This document shows positions 17,389 through 27,202 of a stretch of DNA of 54,921 bases, one piece after another. How positions within the stretch are numbered: position 1 is the stretch's first letter; each line of letters begins with the position of its first letter. The notes beneath the pieces are model-generated. The model had not been told where the DNA came from and did not search any database. It saw nothing but the letters and a program-made list of their open reading frames with translations. Origin of the DNA: Flavobacteriaceae bacterium (lineage in GTDB: Bacteria > Bacteroidota > Bacteroidia > Flavobacteriales > Weeksellaceae); contig JAUMXI010000008.1 of assembly GCA_030529185.1 (NCBI GenBank), positions 1 to 54,921 of the forward strand, given 5' to 3'. Made by a program: the position numbers and the translations under genes.

Positions 17389-18111
17389 ATGAAAAAGTTA
17401 TTTTTACCAACTTTGGTTGCTTTGTTGTTTTCTTGTAGTGAAAGTCCAAAAGTAGAACGGATTTCATTTTCAGAAAAAGAAGAATTACTTAATAAGAACT
17501 TTCATCTTAAAATGAATTCTTTTTATGAGATTGATAATGCAGGAATATTAATTTTTCCTCTGACGGAAAGTCTTTATACAAAAGAATCTACGATAGGGAG
17601 AAATTCTTATGGAAGAACTTACAAAACAATCCTTGATAAATCTTATTGGAATATTGTGTTTTTTAATTCAAACACTAATGAATATCATTTGCTTACGGAT
17701 AAAAAAGTTATGATTCTTGATACCGATTATGGCAATGATATTGATATTTCAAAACCTACAAAATATATTTTTTATGATGTTGTAAATATAGATTACAATA
17801 AAGATAAATTACTTAATGAAGATGACCCTATTTCATTATTTGTTTCAGATAAATTTGGTAAGAATTTTAGGCAAATTTCCCCTAAAAATACAAGCGTAAA
17901 AGATTGGAAATATATTGAAACTTCTAATAAAGTAATTATGAATACCATAAAAGATAGTAATAAAAACAATCAGTTTGATGATAATGATGAAGTTCTAACT
18001 TATGAAGTTGTTTTAGACCAAGCTGAAAAACCAAGAGAAGTTTTCAAACCAGAATTAAAAGAAACTTTGAAAAAACTTTATGATAGAGATTGGAGGAAAA
18101 TAAAAAATTAA
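17389..18111 (+). CDS. lipoprotein with two EF-hand-like loops, unknown function
   Basis: 240 aa. The lipoprotein signal has LLFSC with the lipidated Cys at residue 16. The body is rich in Asp, Asn, Lys and Tyr. Two 12-residue segments have calcium-loop spacing: DYNKDKLLNEDD (135-146) and DSNKNNQFDDND (189-200), acidic or Asn at positions 1, 3, 5, 9 and 12 and a hydrophobic residue at position 8. A third acidic patch, DTDYGNDID, is at 111-119. The flanking helices of true EF-hands are not obvious; the loops sit between beta-like strands, as in extracellular calcium-binding repeats. It is a single-gene unit between two terminators, and noticeably more AT-rich than its neighbours. Confidence 0.65.
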   Translation: MKKLFLPTLVALLFSCSESPKVERISFSEKEELLNKNFHLKMNSFYEIDNAGILIFPLTESLYTKESTIGRNSYGRTYKTILDKSYWNIVFFNSNTNEYHLLTDKKVMILDTDYGNDIDISKPTKYIFYDVVNIDYNKDKLLNEDDPISLFVSDKFGKNFRQISPKNTSVKDWKYIETSNKVIMNTIKDSNKNNQFDDNDEVLTYEVVLDQAEKPREVFKPELKETLKKLYDRDWRKIKN

Positions 18112-18116
18112 ACACT

Positions 18117-18150
18117 AAAAAGGACTGCCTAAACAAGCAGTCCTTTTTAA
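18117..18150. terminator. bidirectional terminator
   Basis: AAAAAGGACTGC and GCAGTCCTTTTT form a 12-bp stem around a 9-nt loop. It serves the convergent lipoprotein and DegP genes. Confidence 0.85.
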
Positions 18151-18175
18151 TAATTATAATCAAAAAACCAAAACT

Positions 18176-19696
18176 CTAAGGCATCACAAAGCCTTTTCTT
18201 GTAATTCTGCCATATTCATCGAGATACACTACAGAAACCGTTCCTTTGTATCCTTTCAAAATATTTTCAATATCTTTTTGAGAATTAACAGGTTTTCCAT
18301 TCACCTCCATAATGGTGTAATTATCAACCACACCAATTTGAGACAACTCTCCACCATCTACGATGTTTTTGGCGATTACTCCACTATTCAGTCCATAGCT
18401 TATTTTCACTCTCTCGCTTAAAGGCTCAAACTCTCCACCGATTTTTTCCGTCACACTCAAATCTGCTTTACTTCTCAATGAAGTATTCCCTTTTCTGTCT
18501 TTTAGCGAAGCCGTAGTCTTGTATTCTTTTCCATTTCTGAAATAAGTAATTTGAACTTTATCCCCAGGTCTTTTGCTACCAATGGCTAATGAAAGATCTG
18601 AGAAACTTCCGATATTCACATCATCGATTTTCTTGATAATATCGCCCGTTTTAATTCCCGCATCTTCTGCCCCACTATTTTTGCTTACTTCGGTCACATA
18701 AATTCCACCTTCGGATTTCAAATTGGTTTTGTTTCTTTGATTGTAAGTTTTAACTTGAAGGAAATCCGATAAATCTAATGAACCAATCCCCAAGAAACCT
18801 CTCTGAACCAAACCAAATTTTTTAATATCTTCTACTACTTTTTTAGCTAAATTAGATGGAACTGCAAAACCGTATCCTTCGTAATATCCAGAAGATGAGG
18901 AAATTGCAGAGTTAATTCCAATCAGATCTCCGCGAGTATTCACCAAAGCACCTCCGCTATTTCCTCTATTAATCGCCGCATCGGTTTGAATGAAACTTTC
19001 AATCGGCGTTCTACTTTGTTGGCTCAAAATATCAATACTTCTTCCTTTCGCGGAAACAATCCCTGCCGTCACCGTAGAGTTTAGCCCCAATGGATTTCCT
19101 ACTGCCAACACCCACTGACCAACTTCTACCAAATCTGAGTTAGCAAAATTAAGATAAGGCAAACCTTTGTCTTCTATCTTCAACAAAGCGATGTCCGTAC
19201 TTGGGTCTGCTCCGATAAGTTTAGCTGTATAAGTTTTTTTATTACTTAAAACCACCTCCAATTTTGAGGCACCAGCCACCACATGGTTATTAGAAATAAT
19301 GTATCCATCAGGGGAAATAATCACCCCAGAACCCAATCCAGAAGGCAAATCCTTTGGTTTTTCTCTTTGCTGACTTCTATTATTTCTGAACCCATCACCA
19401 AAGAAAAATTCAAAAATATCTTGCTCCATAGATCTTCCTCCTGCACCTGCTCTATTTTGGTAGTTTCTAATCGTCACGACCGCTGGAACGGTAGTTTTAG
19501 AAGCCTTTACAAAATCATCTCCCATCGCAGCGGCATTAATTCCCGCAAACTGAGCGTCTTTTTTAGATGTAGAAAAATAAGAAAAATCTGTATTGTTTTG
19601 ATTGTCGTTAAAATATTGAACAGCCCCAAAAGTTGTCGCCCCAGAAATCACACCTACTAATGCCAATGGAGCTAATTTTTTAATTTTATTCTTCAT
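18176..19696 (-). CDS. Do-family periplasmic serine protease (DegP/DegQ/HtrA)
   Basis: 506 aa. An N-terminal signal/anchor (about residues 8-30) leads to a trypsin-like domain with the triad His in SNNHVVAG, Asp in STDIALLK and Ser in NRGNSGGAL. Two PDZ domains follow: about 305-400 (RGFLGIGSLDLSDFL) and about 415-505 (IAKNIVDGGELSQIG). The Gly/Arg-rich loop near residues 80-120 resembles the LA loop. These enzymes degrade or refold misfolded envelope proteins. In the first PDZ the insertion QVKTYNQRNKTNLKSEG is typical of Bacteroidota versions. Monocistronic, with its own -7 box. Confidence 0.92.
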   Translation of the reverse strand: MKNKIKKLAPLALVGVISGATTFGAVQYFNDNQNNTDFSYFSTSKKDAQFAGINAAAMGDDFVKASKTTVPAVVTIRNYQNRAGAGGRSMEQDIFEFFFGDGFRNNRSQQREKPKDLPSGLGSGVIISPDGYIISNNHVVAGASKLEVVLSNKKTYTAKLIGADPSTDIALLKIEDKGLPYLNFANSDLVEVGQWVLAVGNPLGLNSTVTAGIVSAKGRSIDILSQQSRTPIESFIQTDAAINRGNSGGALVNTRGDLIGINSAISSSSGYYEGYGFAVPSNLAKKVVEDIKKFGLVQRGFLGIGSLDLSDFLQVKTYNQRNKTNLKSEGGIYVTEVSKNSGAEDAGIKTGDIIKKIDDVNIGSFSDLSLAIGSKRPGDKVQITYFRNGKEYKTTASLKDRKGNTSLRSKADLSVTEKIGGEFEPLSERVKISYGLNSGVIAKNIVDGGELSQIGVVDNYTIMEVNGKPVNSQKDIENILKGYKGTVSVVYLDEYGRITRKGFVMP

Positions 19697-19731
19697 ATCA
19701 AATCTTTTTAATTTTTATACTATCGTTGATA

Positions 19732-19739
19732 CAAATTTA
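19732..19739 (-). promoter_or_regulatory. -7 box of the DegP-like gene
   Basis: Minus-strand TAAATTTG, a full TAnnTTTG match, 35 nt before the ATG. Confidence 0.5.
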
Positions 19740-19836
19740 ATGCAAAAAATATTTAATGACATATTTTCCGATTTAATTTTAACGAAGTTTAACAAGAATT
19801 ATAAGATTTTAAAACGGCGTTTTAAGACGGTAAAGG

Positions 19837-20925
19837 CTACCTACTCTCCAATAGCCCTAAATATTCTTCGTATCCTTCTTCTTTCATTTCTTCCCTTGGT
19901 ATGAATCTTAATGACGCACTATTGATGCAATATCTCAAGCCTCCTCTCTCTATTGGACCATCGGTGAATACATGTCCTAAATGAGCATCGCCTGTTTTGC
20001 TTCTCACTTCGGTGCGGAGCATTCCGTGAGATTTGTCCAGTTTTTCATGAATCAAATTTTTATCAATCGGTTTGGAAAAACTTGGCCAACCACAACCAGA
20101 ATCAAACTTATCCGTAGAAACAAACAATGGCTCACCAGTGGTAATATCTACATAAATGCCCTCTCGATTTTCGCTCCAATATTCGTTTTGGAAAGGTCTT
20201 TCCGTGCCGTTTTCTTGGGTCACATAGTATTGCTCAGCAGTTAATTTTGCTTTCAATTCTTCCTTGCTTGGCTTCTGATATTTTTCTTTTGGTAAAGGGT
20301 TGGCGTTTCGTGCCAGTTCAAAAAGACTTGGATGAATATGGCAATAACCACCTGGGGTTTTATCCAAATAATCTTGATGATATTCCTCTGCTGAATAAAA
20401 ATTCTTTAACGGAATGGTCTCCACTACAACAGGTTTTGCATAATTTTTTGCCAAAGATTTTACTTCCTCTATTACAATGGTTTCATCTTCATTATCAGTG
20501 AAATAAATCCCTGTGCGATATTGATTGCCTTTATCATTCCCTTGCTGGTCTATGCTGGTTGGGTCAATCGTTTTAAAATAAAGTTGAATAAGCATTTTTA
20601 AATCTATCTGCTCCGTATCATACACAACTTTTACAGTTTCGGCAAAGCCTGTAGTATGTGTTAAAACTTGCTCATAAGTAGGATTTTCAGTATTTCCATT
20701 GGCGTATCCTACTTCGGTGCTGACTACCCCTCTTACCTGCTGAAAGAAATGTTCTGTTCCCCAAAAACACCCACCAGCAAAATAAATTTCTTTTAGATTT
20801 TTTGTATTCATAATACTTTGTTTTATTTCTGTATTTTTACTTTTTTCATTATTAAAAGCCCCTGTGCAATTGATATTTAATATTAAAATTAATGCTAAAT
20901 TGCTTTTTATTAATATTCTTTTCAT
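19837..20925 (-). CDS. msrAB: bifunctional peptide-methionine sulfoxide reductase MsrAB
   Basis: 362 aa. The N-terminal domain (about 45-200) is MsrA with [11 protein letters not shown] and the catalytic Cys53. The C-terminal domain (about 215-350) is MsrB with SGCGWPSFS and the catalytic Cys in [11 protein letters not shown]. Together they repair both the S and R epimers of oxidised Met. The first 20 residues form a hydrophobic export signal ending at Cys20 (LNINC). The lipobox is imperfect, so a periplasmic lipoprotein is likely but not certain. The start overlaps the menC stop (TAATG), so it is the last gene of fbp-menC-msrAB. Confidence 0.92.
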   Translation of the reverse strand: MKRILIKSNLALILILNINCTGAFNNEKSKNTEIKQSIMNTKNLKEIYFAGGCFWGTEHFFQQVRGVVSTEVGYANGNTENPTYEQVLTHTTGFAETVKVVYDTEQIDLKMLIQLYFKTIDPTSIDQQGNDKGNQYRTGIYFTDNEDETIVIEEVKSLAKNYAKPVVVETIPLKNFYSAEEYHQDYLDKTPGGYCHIHPSLFELARNANPLPKEKYQKPSKEELKAKLTAEQYYVTQENGTERPFQNEYWSENREGIYVDITTGEPLFVSTDKFDSGCGWPSFSKPIDKNLIHEKLDKSHGMLRTEVRSKTGDAHLGHVFTDGPIERGGLRYCINSASLRFIPREEMKEEGYEEYLGLLESR

Positions 20926-21929
20926 TATAATTTAAAGGAAATTAAATCGCCACTCAACTCCAAATGGCTTTCAAAATTATTGGTAAATAACGCCCCTGTT
21001 CCCAAACCTTGTGGCATAAGGTTTTGCTTGGTGTAAGTGTATTGGGCAATGGCATTAAGTCCGATATTGCTCTCCAAAGCAGAGGTAATCCACCAGCCAA
21101 CATTTCTCTCTTCAGCGAGAGCAATCCACTCATCACTGCCTGAAAATCCACCACACAAACTCGGTTTTAAAATAATAAATTGTGGCTTTACCTCATCTAA
21201 AAGTTCTATTTTTTGTTGAGAATGAATCAGCCCTATCAAATCCTCATCTAAAGCAATCGGAATGGGCGTATTTCGGGAAAGTTGGCTCATTTGCTTCCAG
21301 TTTTTTGCCTTTATGGGTTGCTCTATGGAATGGATTTCTAATTTAGCTAAATCTTCCAAAACTCCTTGAACAAAGGGAAAATCAAAGGCTCCATTGGCAT
21401 CTACACGAAGTTCTAAAACTTCTTTCGGAAACTCTTTGCGAAGATTTTGTAAAATTTTCTTTTCTGTTTCCCAATCCACACCGATTTTTAACTTAATGCA
21501 ATGAAAACCTTGCGATAATTTTTCTTGAATTTGGCGAAGCATAAAATCTTCATTTCCCATCCAAATCAGCCCATTGATCAAAACACCTTCTTTCCCTTCT
21601 GTAAAAGGGCTTGGGAAATAAATTCCTTCATCATTTTTCAAGTTGAGCAAGGCTTGTTCCAAGCCTATAATAATAGAAGGATACTGCAAAAGTTCCCTCT
21701 TTAAATCTTCAAAATCACGATGAATATTGAGACAAAGCCACTGCAATTTTTCTTCATAATTGGGTAAATCATCATAGCTCAAACCACGAAAAACAGCACA
21801 TTCTCCAATGCCTTTTTTTTCATTATCAAAAACTTCTAAAATAAAAGTTTCCTTTGTGGTCAATATTCCTCGCGAAGTTCCACTCGGTTGCTTAAAATTT
21901 AGAATGTATTTTTGGTATTTAGCCTTCAT
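20925..21929 (-). CDS. menC: o-succinylbenzoate synthase (enolase superfamily)
   Basis: 334 aa. It dehydrates SHCHC to o-succinylbenzoate in menaquinone synthesis. Enolase-superfamily residues are visible: CIKLKIG (Lys-x-Lys catalytic pair), LRVDANGAF (first metal Asp), SIEQPI (metal Glu), IALDEDL (metal Asp/Glu) and [10 protein letters not shown] (second catalytic Lys). The capping-domain N-terminus shows [14 protein letters not shown]. Some relatives are N-succinyl-amino-acid racemases or dipeptide epimerases; the presence of menA and menB in this window favours MenC. It overlaps fbp by 11 nt and msrAB by 1 nt. Confidence 0.85.
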   Translation of the reverse strand: MKAKYQKYILNFKQPSGTSRGILTTKETFILEVFDNEKKGIGECAVFRGLSYDDLPNYEEKLQWLCLNIHRDFEDLKRELLQYPSIIIGLEQALLNLKNDEGIYFPSPFTEGKEGVLINGLIWMGNEDFMLRQIQEKLSQGFHCIKLKIGVDWETEKKILQNLRKEFPKEVLELRVDANGAFDFPFVQGVLEDLAKLEIHSIEQPIKAKNWKQMSQLSRNTPIPIALDEDLIGLIHSQQKIELLDEVKPQFIILKPSLCGGFSGSDEWIALAEERNVGWWITSALESNIGLNAIAQYTYTKQNLMPQGLGTGALFTNNFESHLELSGDLISFKL

Positions 21930-22932
21930 TTTTAGATAAAAATTCTTCTGCTTTTTCCACCATTGCTGGGCTTCCGCAGAATAAAGGCACTCTTTGGTGC
22001 AGTTCTTTTGGCTCTATTTCCAAAATTCTCTGTTTTCCGTTCGTTGCTTTTCCCCCTGCTTGTTCCGTTAAAAATGCGATAGGGTTGCATTCGTAAAGAA
22101 GCCTTAATTTCCCATTCGGAGCATCGGAAGTAGCGGGATACATATAGATTCCGCCTTTTATCATATTTCTATGAAAATCAGCAACTAATGAGCCAATATA
22201 ACGAGAAGTATAAGGTCTGTCTTCCCCTTTTTCCTGGCAATATCTTACATATTCTTTCACGCCATTAGGGAATTTATTAAAATTCCCTTCGTTAATGGAA
22301 TAGATTTTCCCTTTTTCTGGGTATTTCATTTGTGGGTGAGATAGGTAATAAGTTCCTACCGATGGGTCAAGCGTAAAGCCATTCACTCCATTTCCGATAG
22401 TATAAACCAACATTGTAGAAGAGCCATAAATTACATATCCTGCTGCAACTTGGTTTTCACCTTTTTGTAAAAAATCTTCCAACTGCACGGGCGTTCCCAA
22501 AGGCGTCACTCTTCTATAAATTGAAAAAATCGTACCCACAGATACATTCACATCTACATTAGAAGAGCCGTCTAATGGGTCAATCAGCACGATATAATTA
22601 TTAAGATGAGAGTTTTCACTGCCTTTTATTTCAATAAAATCTTCATTTTCTTCGGAGGCAATTCCACAAACAATTTCACGATGAGAAAGTGCATCAATAA
22701 AGACATCATTAGCAAAAACATCTAACTTCATCTGTTCTTCGCCTTGCACATTTTCATTTCCTGCTTTCCCTAAAATATCAGCAATTCCCGCCTTATTTAC
22801 TTCTCTATTTACGATTTTAGAAGCAATTTTTATAGAACTTAAAAGTCTAGAAAGCTCACTATTAGCGTATTTAAAATCATTTTGTGTATTAATAATAAAC
22901 TCTCCCAAAGAGCGTAAAGTTTGGTCTGTCAT
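21919..22932 (-). CDS. fbp: class 1 fructose-1,6-bisphosphatase
   Basis: 337 aa. It hydrolyses fructose 1,6-bisphosphate in gluconeogenesis. The family signatures are present: [12 protein letters not shown] with the early Asp, [11 protein letters not shown] (metal Glu pair), [21 protein letters not shown] (metal Asp and the DGSSN active-site loop), [13 protein letters not shown], and GGIYMYPA with [10 protein letters not shown]. Length and order are standard. It is first in the fbp-menC-msrAB operon with a -7 box 14 nt upstream. Confidence 0.95.
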   Translation of the reverse strand: MTDQTLRSLGEFIINTQNDFKYANSELSRLLSSIKIASKIVNREVNKAGIADILGKAGNENVQGEEQMKLDVFANDVFIDALSHREIVCGIASEENEDFIEIKGSENSHLNNYIVLIDPLDGSSNVDVNVSVGTIFSIYRRVTPLGTPVQLEDFLQKGENQVAAGYVIYGSSTMLVYTIGNGVNGFTLDPSVGTYYLSHPQMKYPEKGKIYSINEGNFNKFPNGVKEYVRYCQEKGEDRPYTSRYIGSLVADFHRNMIKGGIYMYPATSDAPNGKLRLLYECNPIAFLTEQAGGKATNGKQRILEIEPKELHQRVPLFCGSPAMVEKAEEFLSKNEG

Positions 22933-22946
22933 GTTCCTTAAATTAT

Positions 22947-22954
22947 CAAAAATA
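22947..22954 (-). promoter_or_regulatory. -7 box of fbp
   Basis: Minus-strand TATTTTTG, a full TAnnTTTG match, 14 nt before the fbp ATG. Confidence 0.5.
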
Positions 22955-23013
22955 TCTACAAAATTCGGAAAATTATCTTAAATACTCCTCTTTTTTTTCT
23001 CAATCTTATTTAA

Positions 23014-23021
23014 TACTTTTG
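23014..23021 (+). promoter_or_regulatory. -7 box of lysC
   Basis: TACTTTTG, a full TAnnTTTG match, about 50 nt before the ATG. The short leader (23028-23071) shows no riboswitch-like fold that I can recognise. Confidence 0.55.
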
Positions 23022-23071
23022 TGGTTTGCAATAGATTTTAGTTTTTAATCATAATCACCAAGGAGTACTCA

Positions 23072-24310
23072 ATGAAAGTGTTTAAGTTTGGAGGCGTTTC
23101 TGTAAAAGATGCTGACGGAGTGAAGAATGTAGCTAAGGTTCTTGAAAATCAAGGATATAAAGACTGCTTGATTATCGTTTCGGCTATTGGCAAAACTACT
23201 AATGCATTGGAAAAGGTGGTCAAATCTTATTTTGACAAGGGAGATTATTCGGCTGATATTGAAAAAGTAAAGCAAGAACACTTGAATATTGCACAAGGAT
23301 TGTTCCCTAAAAACCACCTCATTTTTGAGGAAATTGAGCATTTTTTTGAGGATATGAACTCCTTTTTGAGGAGAAACAAATCGCCTAATTATAATTTCGT
23401 TTATGACCAAATTGTCACTTGTGGAGAATTGATTTCTTCTAAAATTTTAAGCCATTATCTATCTGAAAACCAATTAAATAACGAGTGGATTGACGCGCGA
23501 GATTTCATCAAAACAGACTCCAGCTATCGCGAGGGAATTGTAAATTGGGAATTAACGGAAAAAAATATCTCTCAATTAGATTCCTCCAAAACTTACATTA
23601 CTCAGGGCTTTATAGGAACGGACGAGAATAATTTTACCGTTTCTTTGGGGCGTGAAGGTTCGGATTATTCTGCTGCCATTTTTGCTTACTGCCTCAACGC
23701 TACGGATATGACGATTTGGAAAGATGTACCAGGCGTGATGACGGGCGACCCAAGAAAATTTCAAAATGTGCAACAAATTTGCCATATTTCTTATGAAGAA
23801 GCAATAGAAATGGCGTATTATGGAGCTTCTATCATTCACCCCAAAACCTTACAACCACTGAAGCAAAAGCACATTCCTTTCTTTGTGAAATCCTTTATTA
23901 ACCCCGAAAACTCGGGAACAAAAATTGGAGTTTCGGAGAAAAATCAGCAGTTGGAAAGTTATATTTTAAAGGAAAATCAAAATTTGATGCACATCGCTAC
24001 AAGAGATTTTTCATTCATCGCAGAAGACCATATGAGTTATATTTTTGGGCTTTTGGCAAAACACAATATTAAAGTATCTTTGATGCAAAATTCAGCGATT
24101 TCTTTGGCGTTGTGTTTAGAGGATAAATTTAACAAAGTTGATGAATTGGTAAGCGAATTAAGAAATAATTTTAATACCGAAATTTGCAAAAATGTATCGC
24201 TTTTCACGGTGAGAAACGCCCAACTGGAAAATTTAGAAAAAATCCGAGAAGGCAAGACAATTTTATTAGAACAGATTTCAAAAACTACCATACAAATGGT
24301 TATAAATTAA
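23072..24310 (+). CDS. lysC: aspartate kinase (monofunctional)
   Basis: 412 aa. It phosphorylates aspartate, the first step to lysine, threonine, methionine and diaminopimelate. The KFGGVSVKDADGVKNV start carries the kinase KFGG loop. LGREGSDYSAAIFA and WKDVPGVMTGDP form the substrate/nucleotide site, and ASIIHPKTLQP is also typical. The C-terminal 120 residues hold ACT-like regulatory segments (MHIATRDFSFIAEDHMSYIFG, then KVSLMQNSAIS). No homoserine dehydrogenase is fused, unlike ThrA. The next gene begins 12 nt later. Confidence 0.92.
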   Translation: MKVFKFGGVSVKDADGVKNVAKVLENQGYKDCLIIVSAIGKTTNALEKVVKSYFDKGDYSADIEKVKQEHLNIAQGLFPKNHLIFEEIEHFFEDMNSFLRRNKSPNYNFVYDQIVTCGELISSKILSHYLSENQLNNEWIDARDFIKTDSSYREGIVNWELTEKNISQLDSSKTYITQGFIGTDENNFTVSLGREGSDYSAAIFAYCLNATDMTIWKDVPGVMTGDPRKFQNVQQICHISYEEAIEMAYYGASIIHPKTLQPLKQKHIPFFVKSFINPENSGTKIGVSEKNQQLESYILKENQNLMHIATRDFSFIAEDHMSYIFGLLAKHNIKVSLMQNSAISLALCLEDKFNKVDELVSELRNNFNTEICKNVSLFTVRNAQLENLEKIREGKTILLEQISKTTIQMVIN

Positions 24311-24322
24311 TTTTGAAAAAAA

Positions 24323-26146
24323 ATGAGTTTAATTACTAAAAAAGATTTGGCATTGGCTGCTGGGCTGAACAAACTGGGAATGCTAAAACACCCCATCGTT
24401 TCAGCGATTATGAAGTTTGCAAAAATCAATAAAGTAAATTCCCTTTACGATAAAGTAAAAAATAAGGAGGGGCAGGATTTTTTTGATAGTCTTTTAGAAG
24501 AGCTGAATGTAAAATATTTGGCTTTTCAAGAAGATTTGGCCAAAATTCCTAAAACAGGACCTTTCATTTTAGTGGCTAATCATCCTTTGGGTGCGTTAGA
24601 CGGCATTATTATGTGCAAAATTTTATCGGAAATTCGCCCTGATTTTAAGGTAATGGCAAACTTCCTTTTGACCAACATCAAACCAATGGCTCCCTATGTA
24701 ATCTCTGTAAATCCTTTTGAAAACAGAAAAGAGGCTTACAATAGTACAATGGGAATGCGTGAGGCACTTCGCCATTTGGAGGAAGGCGGCTGTTTGGGAA
24801 TTTTCCCTTCGGGAGAGGTTTCTAACAAAAATAATGAATTTAACGAAATTCAGGATAAAGAATGGGAAGAAACAGTAATTAAACTCATCAAAAAAGCTAA
24901 AGTTCCCGTTGTGCCAATGTATTTCCACGCGAAGAATAGCAAACTTTTTTATAATGTTTCTAAACTTCATCCAGATTTACAAACCTTAATGATTCCTGCA
25001 GAGATGCTCAACAAAAGGGAAAAACCTATCAAAATAAGAATAGGAAAACCCATCACGCCGAAGGTTCAAAATGATTATGAAACCATCAAAGATTTGGGTA
25101 GATTTTTGAGAAAAAAAGTCTATATGATGAAGTCTTATTTTGAAAACCATAAATCTGTTGCAGAATTTTTAAAGGTTAAAAATCCCCATATTATTCCTCA
25201 AGAAACTTCCGTGGAAAATATTATTGATGAAACGCCTTTGGAAGAGATTTTGCAAGATATTCAGAATCTTAAAACCAAAGAAGGGAAATTATTATTCACC
25301 AATGGAGATTACGAAATTTATTTCACCAAATTTGACGAAATCCCTGCAATGATGCGAGAAATTGGGCGACAGAGAGAAATCACTTTCCGTGCTGTAGGCG
25401 AGGGTACTAATCTTCCGTTTGATTTAGACGAATACGACAAACATTACCACCATCTTATTCTTTGGGATAATGCTCAGCAGAAAATCGCAGGAGCCTACCG
25501 CATGGCATTGGGCGTTGATGTAATGAAAAACCACGGAATTAAAGGTTTCTATACCAGCTCTTTATTTAATTTTGACCAAGAGCTTCAACCATTTTTCCGA
25601 AAAGTAATAGAAATGGGAAGGGCTTATATTTCTTTGGAATATCAGCAAAAACCATTACCTCTATTCCTTTTATGGCGAGGGATTGTCTATGTTTGTTTGA
25701 GGAATCCAGAACATAAATTTTTAATGGGAGGCGTAAGTATAAGCAATAAATTTTCAGATTTTTCCAAATCTTTGATGATTGAGTTTATGCGCTCTCATTA
25801 TTACGATGCTGTAGTTGCCCAATATGTTCATCCAAAGAACGATTATAAAGTTCATCTGAGCGAAAGGGATAAAGAATTATTTTTTGAAGGGGTAGATGAT
25901 GATTTGAATAAATTAGATAAATTGATTGACGATTTTGAGCCAGAAATGCGTCTTCCAGTGCTTATCAAAAAATATATTAAGCAAAATGCAAAGGTAGTTG
26001 CATTCAATGTAGATCCTAATTTTAACGATGCAATAGATGGGCTAATGTACATCAGAATCAACGATTTACCAGAGAGTACCATCAAGCCAGTTTTGGAAGA
26101 AATGAGTGAGCAACTCCGAGACTCTGAGAGAAAAAATGCAAAATAA
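24323..26146 (+). CDS. bifunctional acyltransferase, OlsF-like (PlsC domain + GNAT-type domain)
   Basis: 607 aa. Residues about 60-270 are a PlsC-type acyltransferase: VANHPLGALDGI carries the catalytic His-x5-Asp variant, and GIFPSGEVSN the phosphate-binding EGT-like block. Residues about 330-560 look like an OlsB/hemolysin-type N-acyltransferase: REITFRAVGEG, YDKHYHHLILWD, GAYRMALG and EMGRAYISLEYQ. This order matches OlsF, which makes ornithine (or related amino-acid) lipids by N-acylation then O-acylation. That assignment rests on domain order and remembered family features. Which amino acid is used is unknown. It is probably co-transcribed with lysC, which is metabolically upstream of several amino acids. 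Confidence 0.78.
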   Translation: MSLITKKDLALAAGLNKLGMLKHPIVSAIMKFAKINKVNSLYDKVKNKEGQDFFDSLLEELNVKYLAFQEDLAKIPKTGPFILVANHPLGALDGIIMCKILSEIRPDFKVMANFLLTNIKPMAPYVISVNPFENRKEAYNSTMGMREALRHLEEGGCLGIFPSGEVSNKNNEFNEIQDKEWEETVIKLIKKAKVPVVPMYFHAKNSKLFYNVSKLHPDLQTLMIPAEMLNKREKPIKIRIGKPITPKVQNDYETIKDLGRFLRKKVYMMKSYFENHKSVAEFLKVKNPHIIPQETSVENIIDETPLEEILQDIQNLKTKEGKLLFTNGDYEIYFTKFDEIPAMMREIGRQREITFRAVGEGTNLPFDLDEYDKHYHHLILWDNAQQKIAGAYRMALGVDVMKNHGIKGFYTSSLFNFDQELQPFFRKVIEMGRAYISLEYQQKPLPLFLLWRGIVYVCLRNPEHKFLMGGVSISNKFSDFSKSLMIEFMRSHYYDAVVAQYVHPKNDYKVHLSERDKELFFEGVDDDLNKLDKLIDDFEPEMRLPVLIKKYIKQNAKVVAFNVDPNFNDAIDGLMYIRINDLPESTIKPVLEEMSEQLRDSERKNAK

Positions 26147-26148
26147 AT

Positions 26149-26179
26149 TTGGATTTAATATTAAATTTTCCTACATTTG
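26149..26179 (+). promoter_or_regulatory. promoter of the tRNA-Phe pair
   Basis: TTG (26149-26151), 20 nt, TACATTTG (26172-26179). Both elements match the Bacteroidota consensus, and the first tRNA starts 20 nt downstream. Confidence 0.7.
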
Positions 26180-26198
26180 CACCAGCAAAATTGCTAAT

Positions 26199-26274
<76 letters not shown>

Positions 26275-26305
26275 AGGTTTAAGTTTTTCCTTTAATAAAA
26301 CTAAT

Positions 26306-26378
<73 letters not shown>

Positions 26379-26383
26379 CGAAA

Positions 26384-26418
26384 AAATCTAATCTTTCTTA
26401 AGATTAGATTTTTTTATT
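26384..26418. terminator. bidirectional terminator after the tRNA pair
   Basis: AATCTAATCTT and AAGATTAGATT form an 11-bp perfect stem with a T tract. It also lies directly downstream of the minus-strand exonuclease gene. Confidence 0.88.
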
Positions 26419-26419
26419 T

Positions 26420-27184
26420 TTAAAACTTACTTCTCAACTGAATTGCCGTCAATACTTTTTTTGTATAAAGCGGAAAATCAGCATTTTGAATCCAACCAAA
26501 ATAGCCAATATCTTTTTGGAAAACCTCCTTTACTCTTTGTCCTTTGTATTTTCCGAAAGTGAAAATTTCTTGCTCTTCATCATCATAAGCAATAAAACCT
26601 GCCAAATCAGCAGATTTATTATGATAAGAAATCTTACTCAATCCAGCTATTTCTTTTGGCAAGTCTTCATATTTTCCGACTTGAGCATCTAAAACTTCAA
26701 AAGTAGCTAAAGTATCCGCTTCGGCAGAATGAGCTCCTTCCAAATCTTTTCCACAATAAAACTGATAAGCTGCAGTAAGATTTCTCGGCTCCATTTTATG
26801 GAAAATCACCTGTGCATCAACCAGTTTAAATTTTCTCAAATCAAAATCCATCCCTGCTCGTAGAAGCTCCTCAGCTAAAAGTGGTACATCAAATCTGTTA
26901 GAATTAAAACCGCCCAAATCTGCTCCATTGAGCATTTCCATTACTTTAGGTGCAATTTCCTTGAATGTCGGAGCGTTTTGCACATCTTCATCTGAAATTC
27001 CGTGAACCAACGAAGCCTCCGATGGAATGGGCATTTCTGGATTAACCAACCAAGTTTTGCTCTCACGAGAAGCATCTGGATTAACTTTTAAAATGGAAAT
27101 TTCTACAATTCTATCCTTAGAAATATTCGTCCCTGTAGTTTCTAAATCAAAGATACAAAGAGGTTTATGTAATTTTAAGTTCAT
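26420..27184 (-). CDS. DnaQ-family 3'-5' exonuclease
   Basis: 254 aa. The DEDDh exonuclease core is complete: IFDLETTG (Asp-x-Glu), GFNSNRFDVPLL (third acidic residue), and HSAEADTLAT (His and last Asp). Residues about 190-250 form an extra C-terminal module with TFGKYKGQRVKEVFQKD and YFGWIQNADFP, seen in Bacteroidota exonucleases of this type. It is likely a proofreading-type or RNase T-like nuclease, possibly the DNA polymerase III epsilon function. It is 18 nt downstream of pssA. Confidence 0.88.
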   Translation of the reverse strand: MNLKLHKPLCIFDLETTGTNISKDRIVEISILKVNPDASRESKTWLVNPEMPIPSEASLVHGISDEDVQNAPTFKEIAPKVMEMLNGADLGGFNSNRFDVPLLAEELLRAGMDFDLRKFKLVDAQVIFHKMEPRNLTAAYQFYCGKDLEGAHSAEADTLATFEVLDAQVGKYEDLPKEIAGLSKISYHNKSADLAGFIAYDDEEQEIFTFGKYKGQRVKEVFQKDIGYFGWIQNADFPLYTKKVLTAIQLRSKF

Positions 27185-27202
27185 TTTTATTATATTAAAT
27201 TT

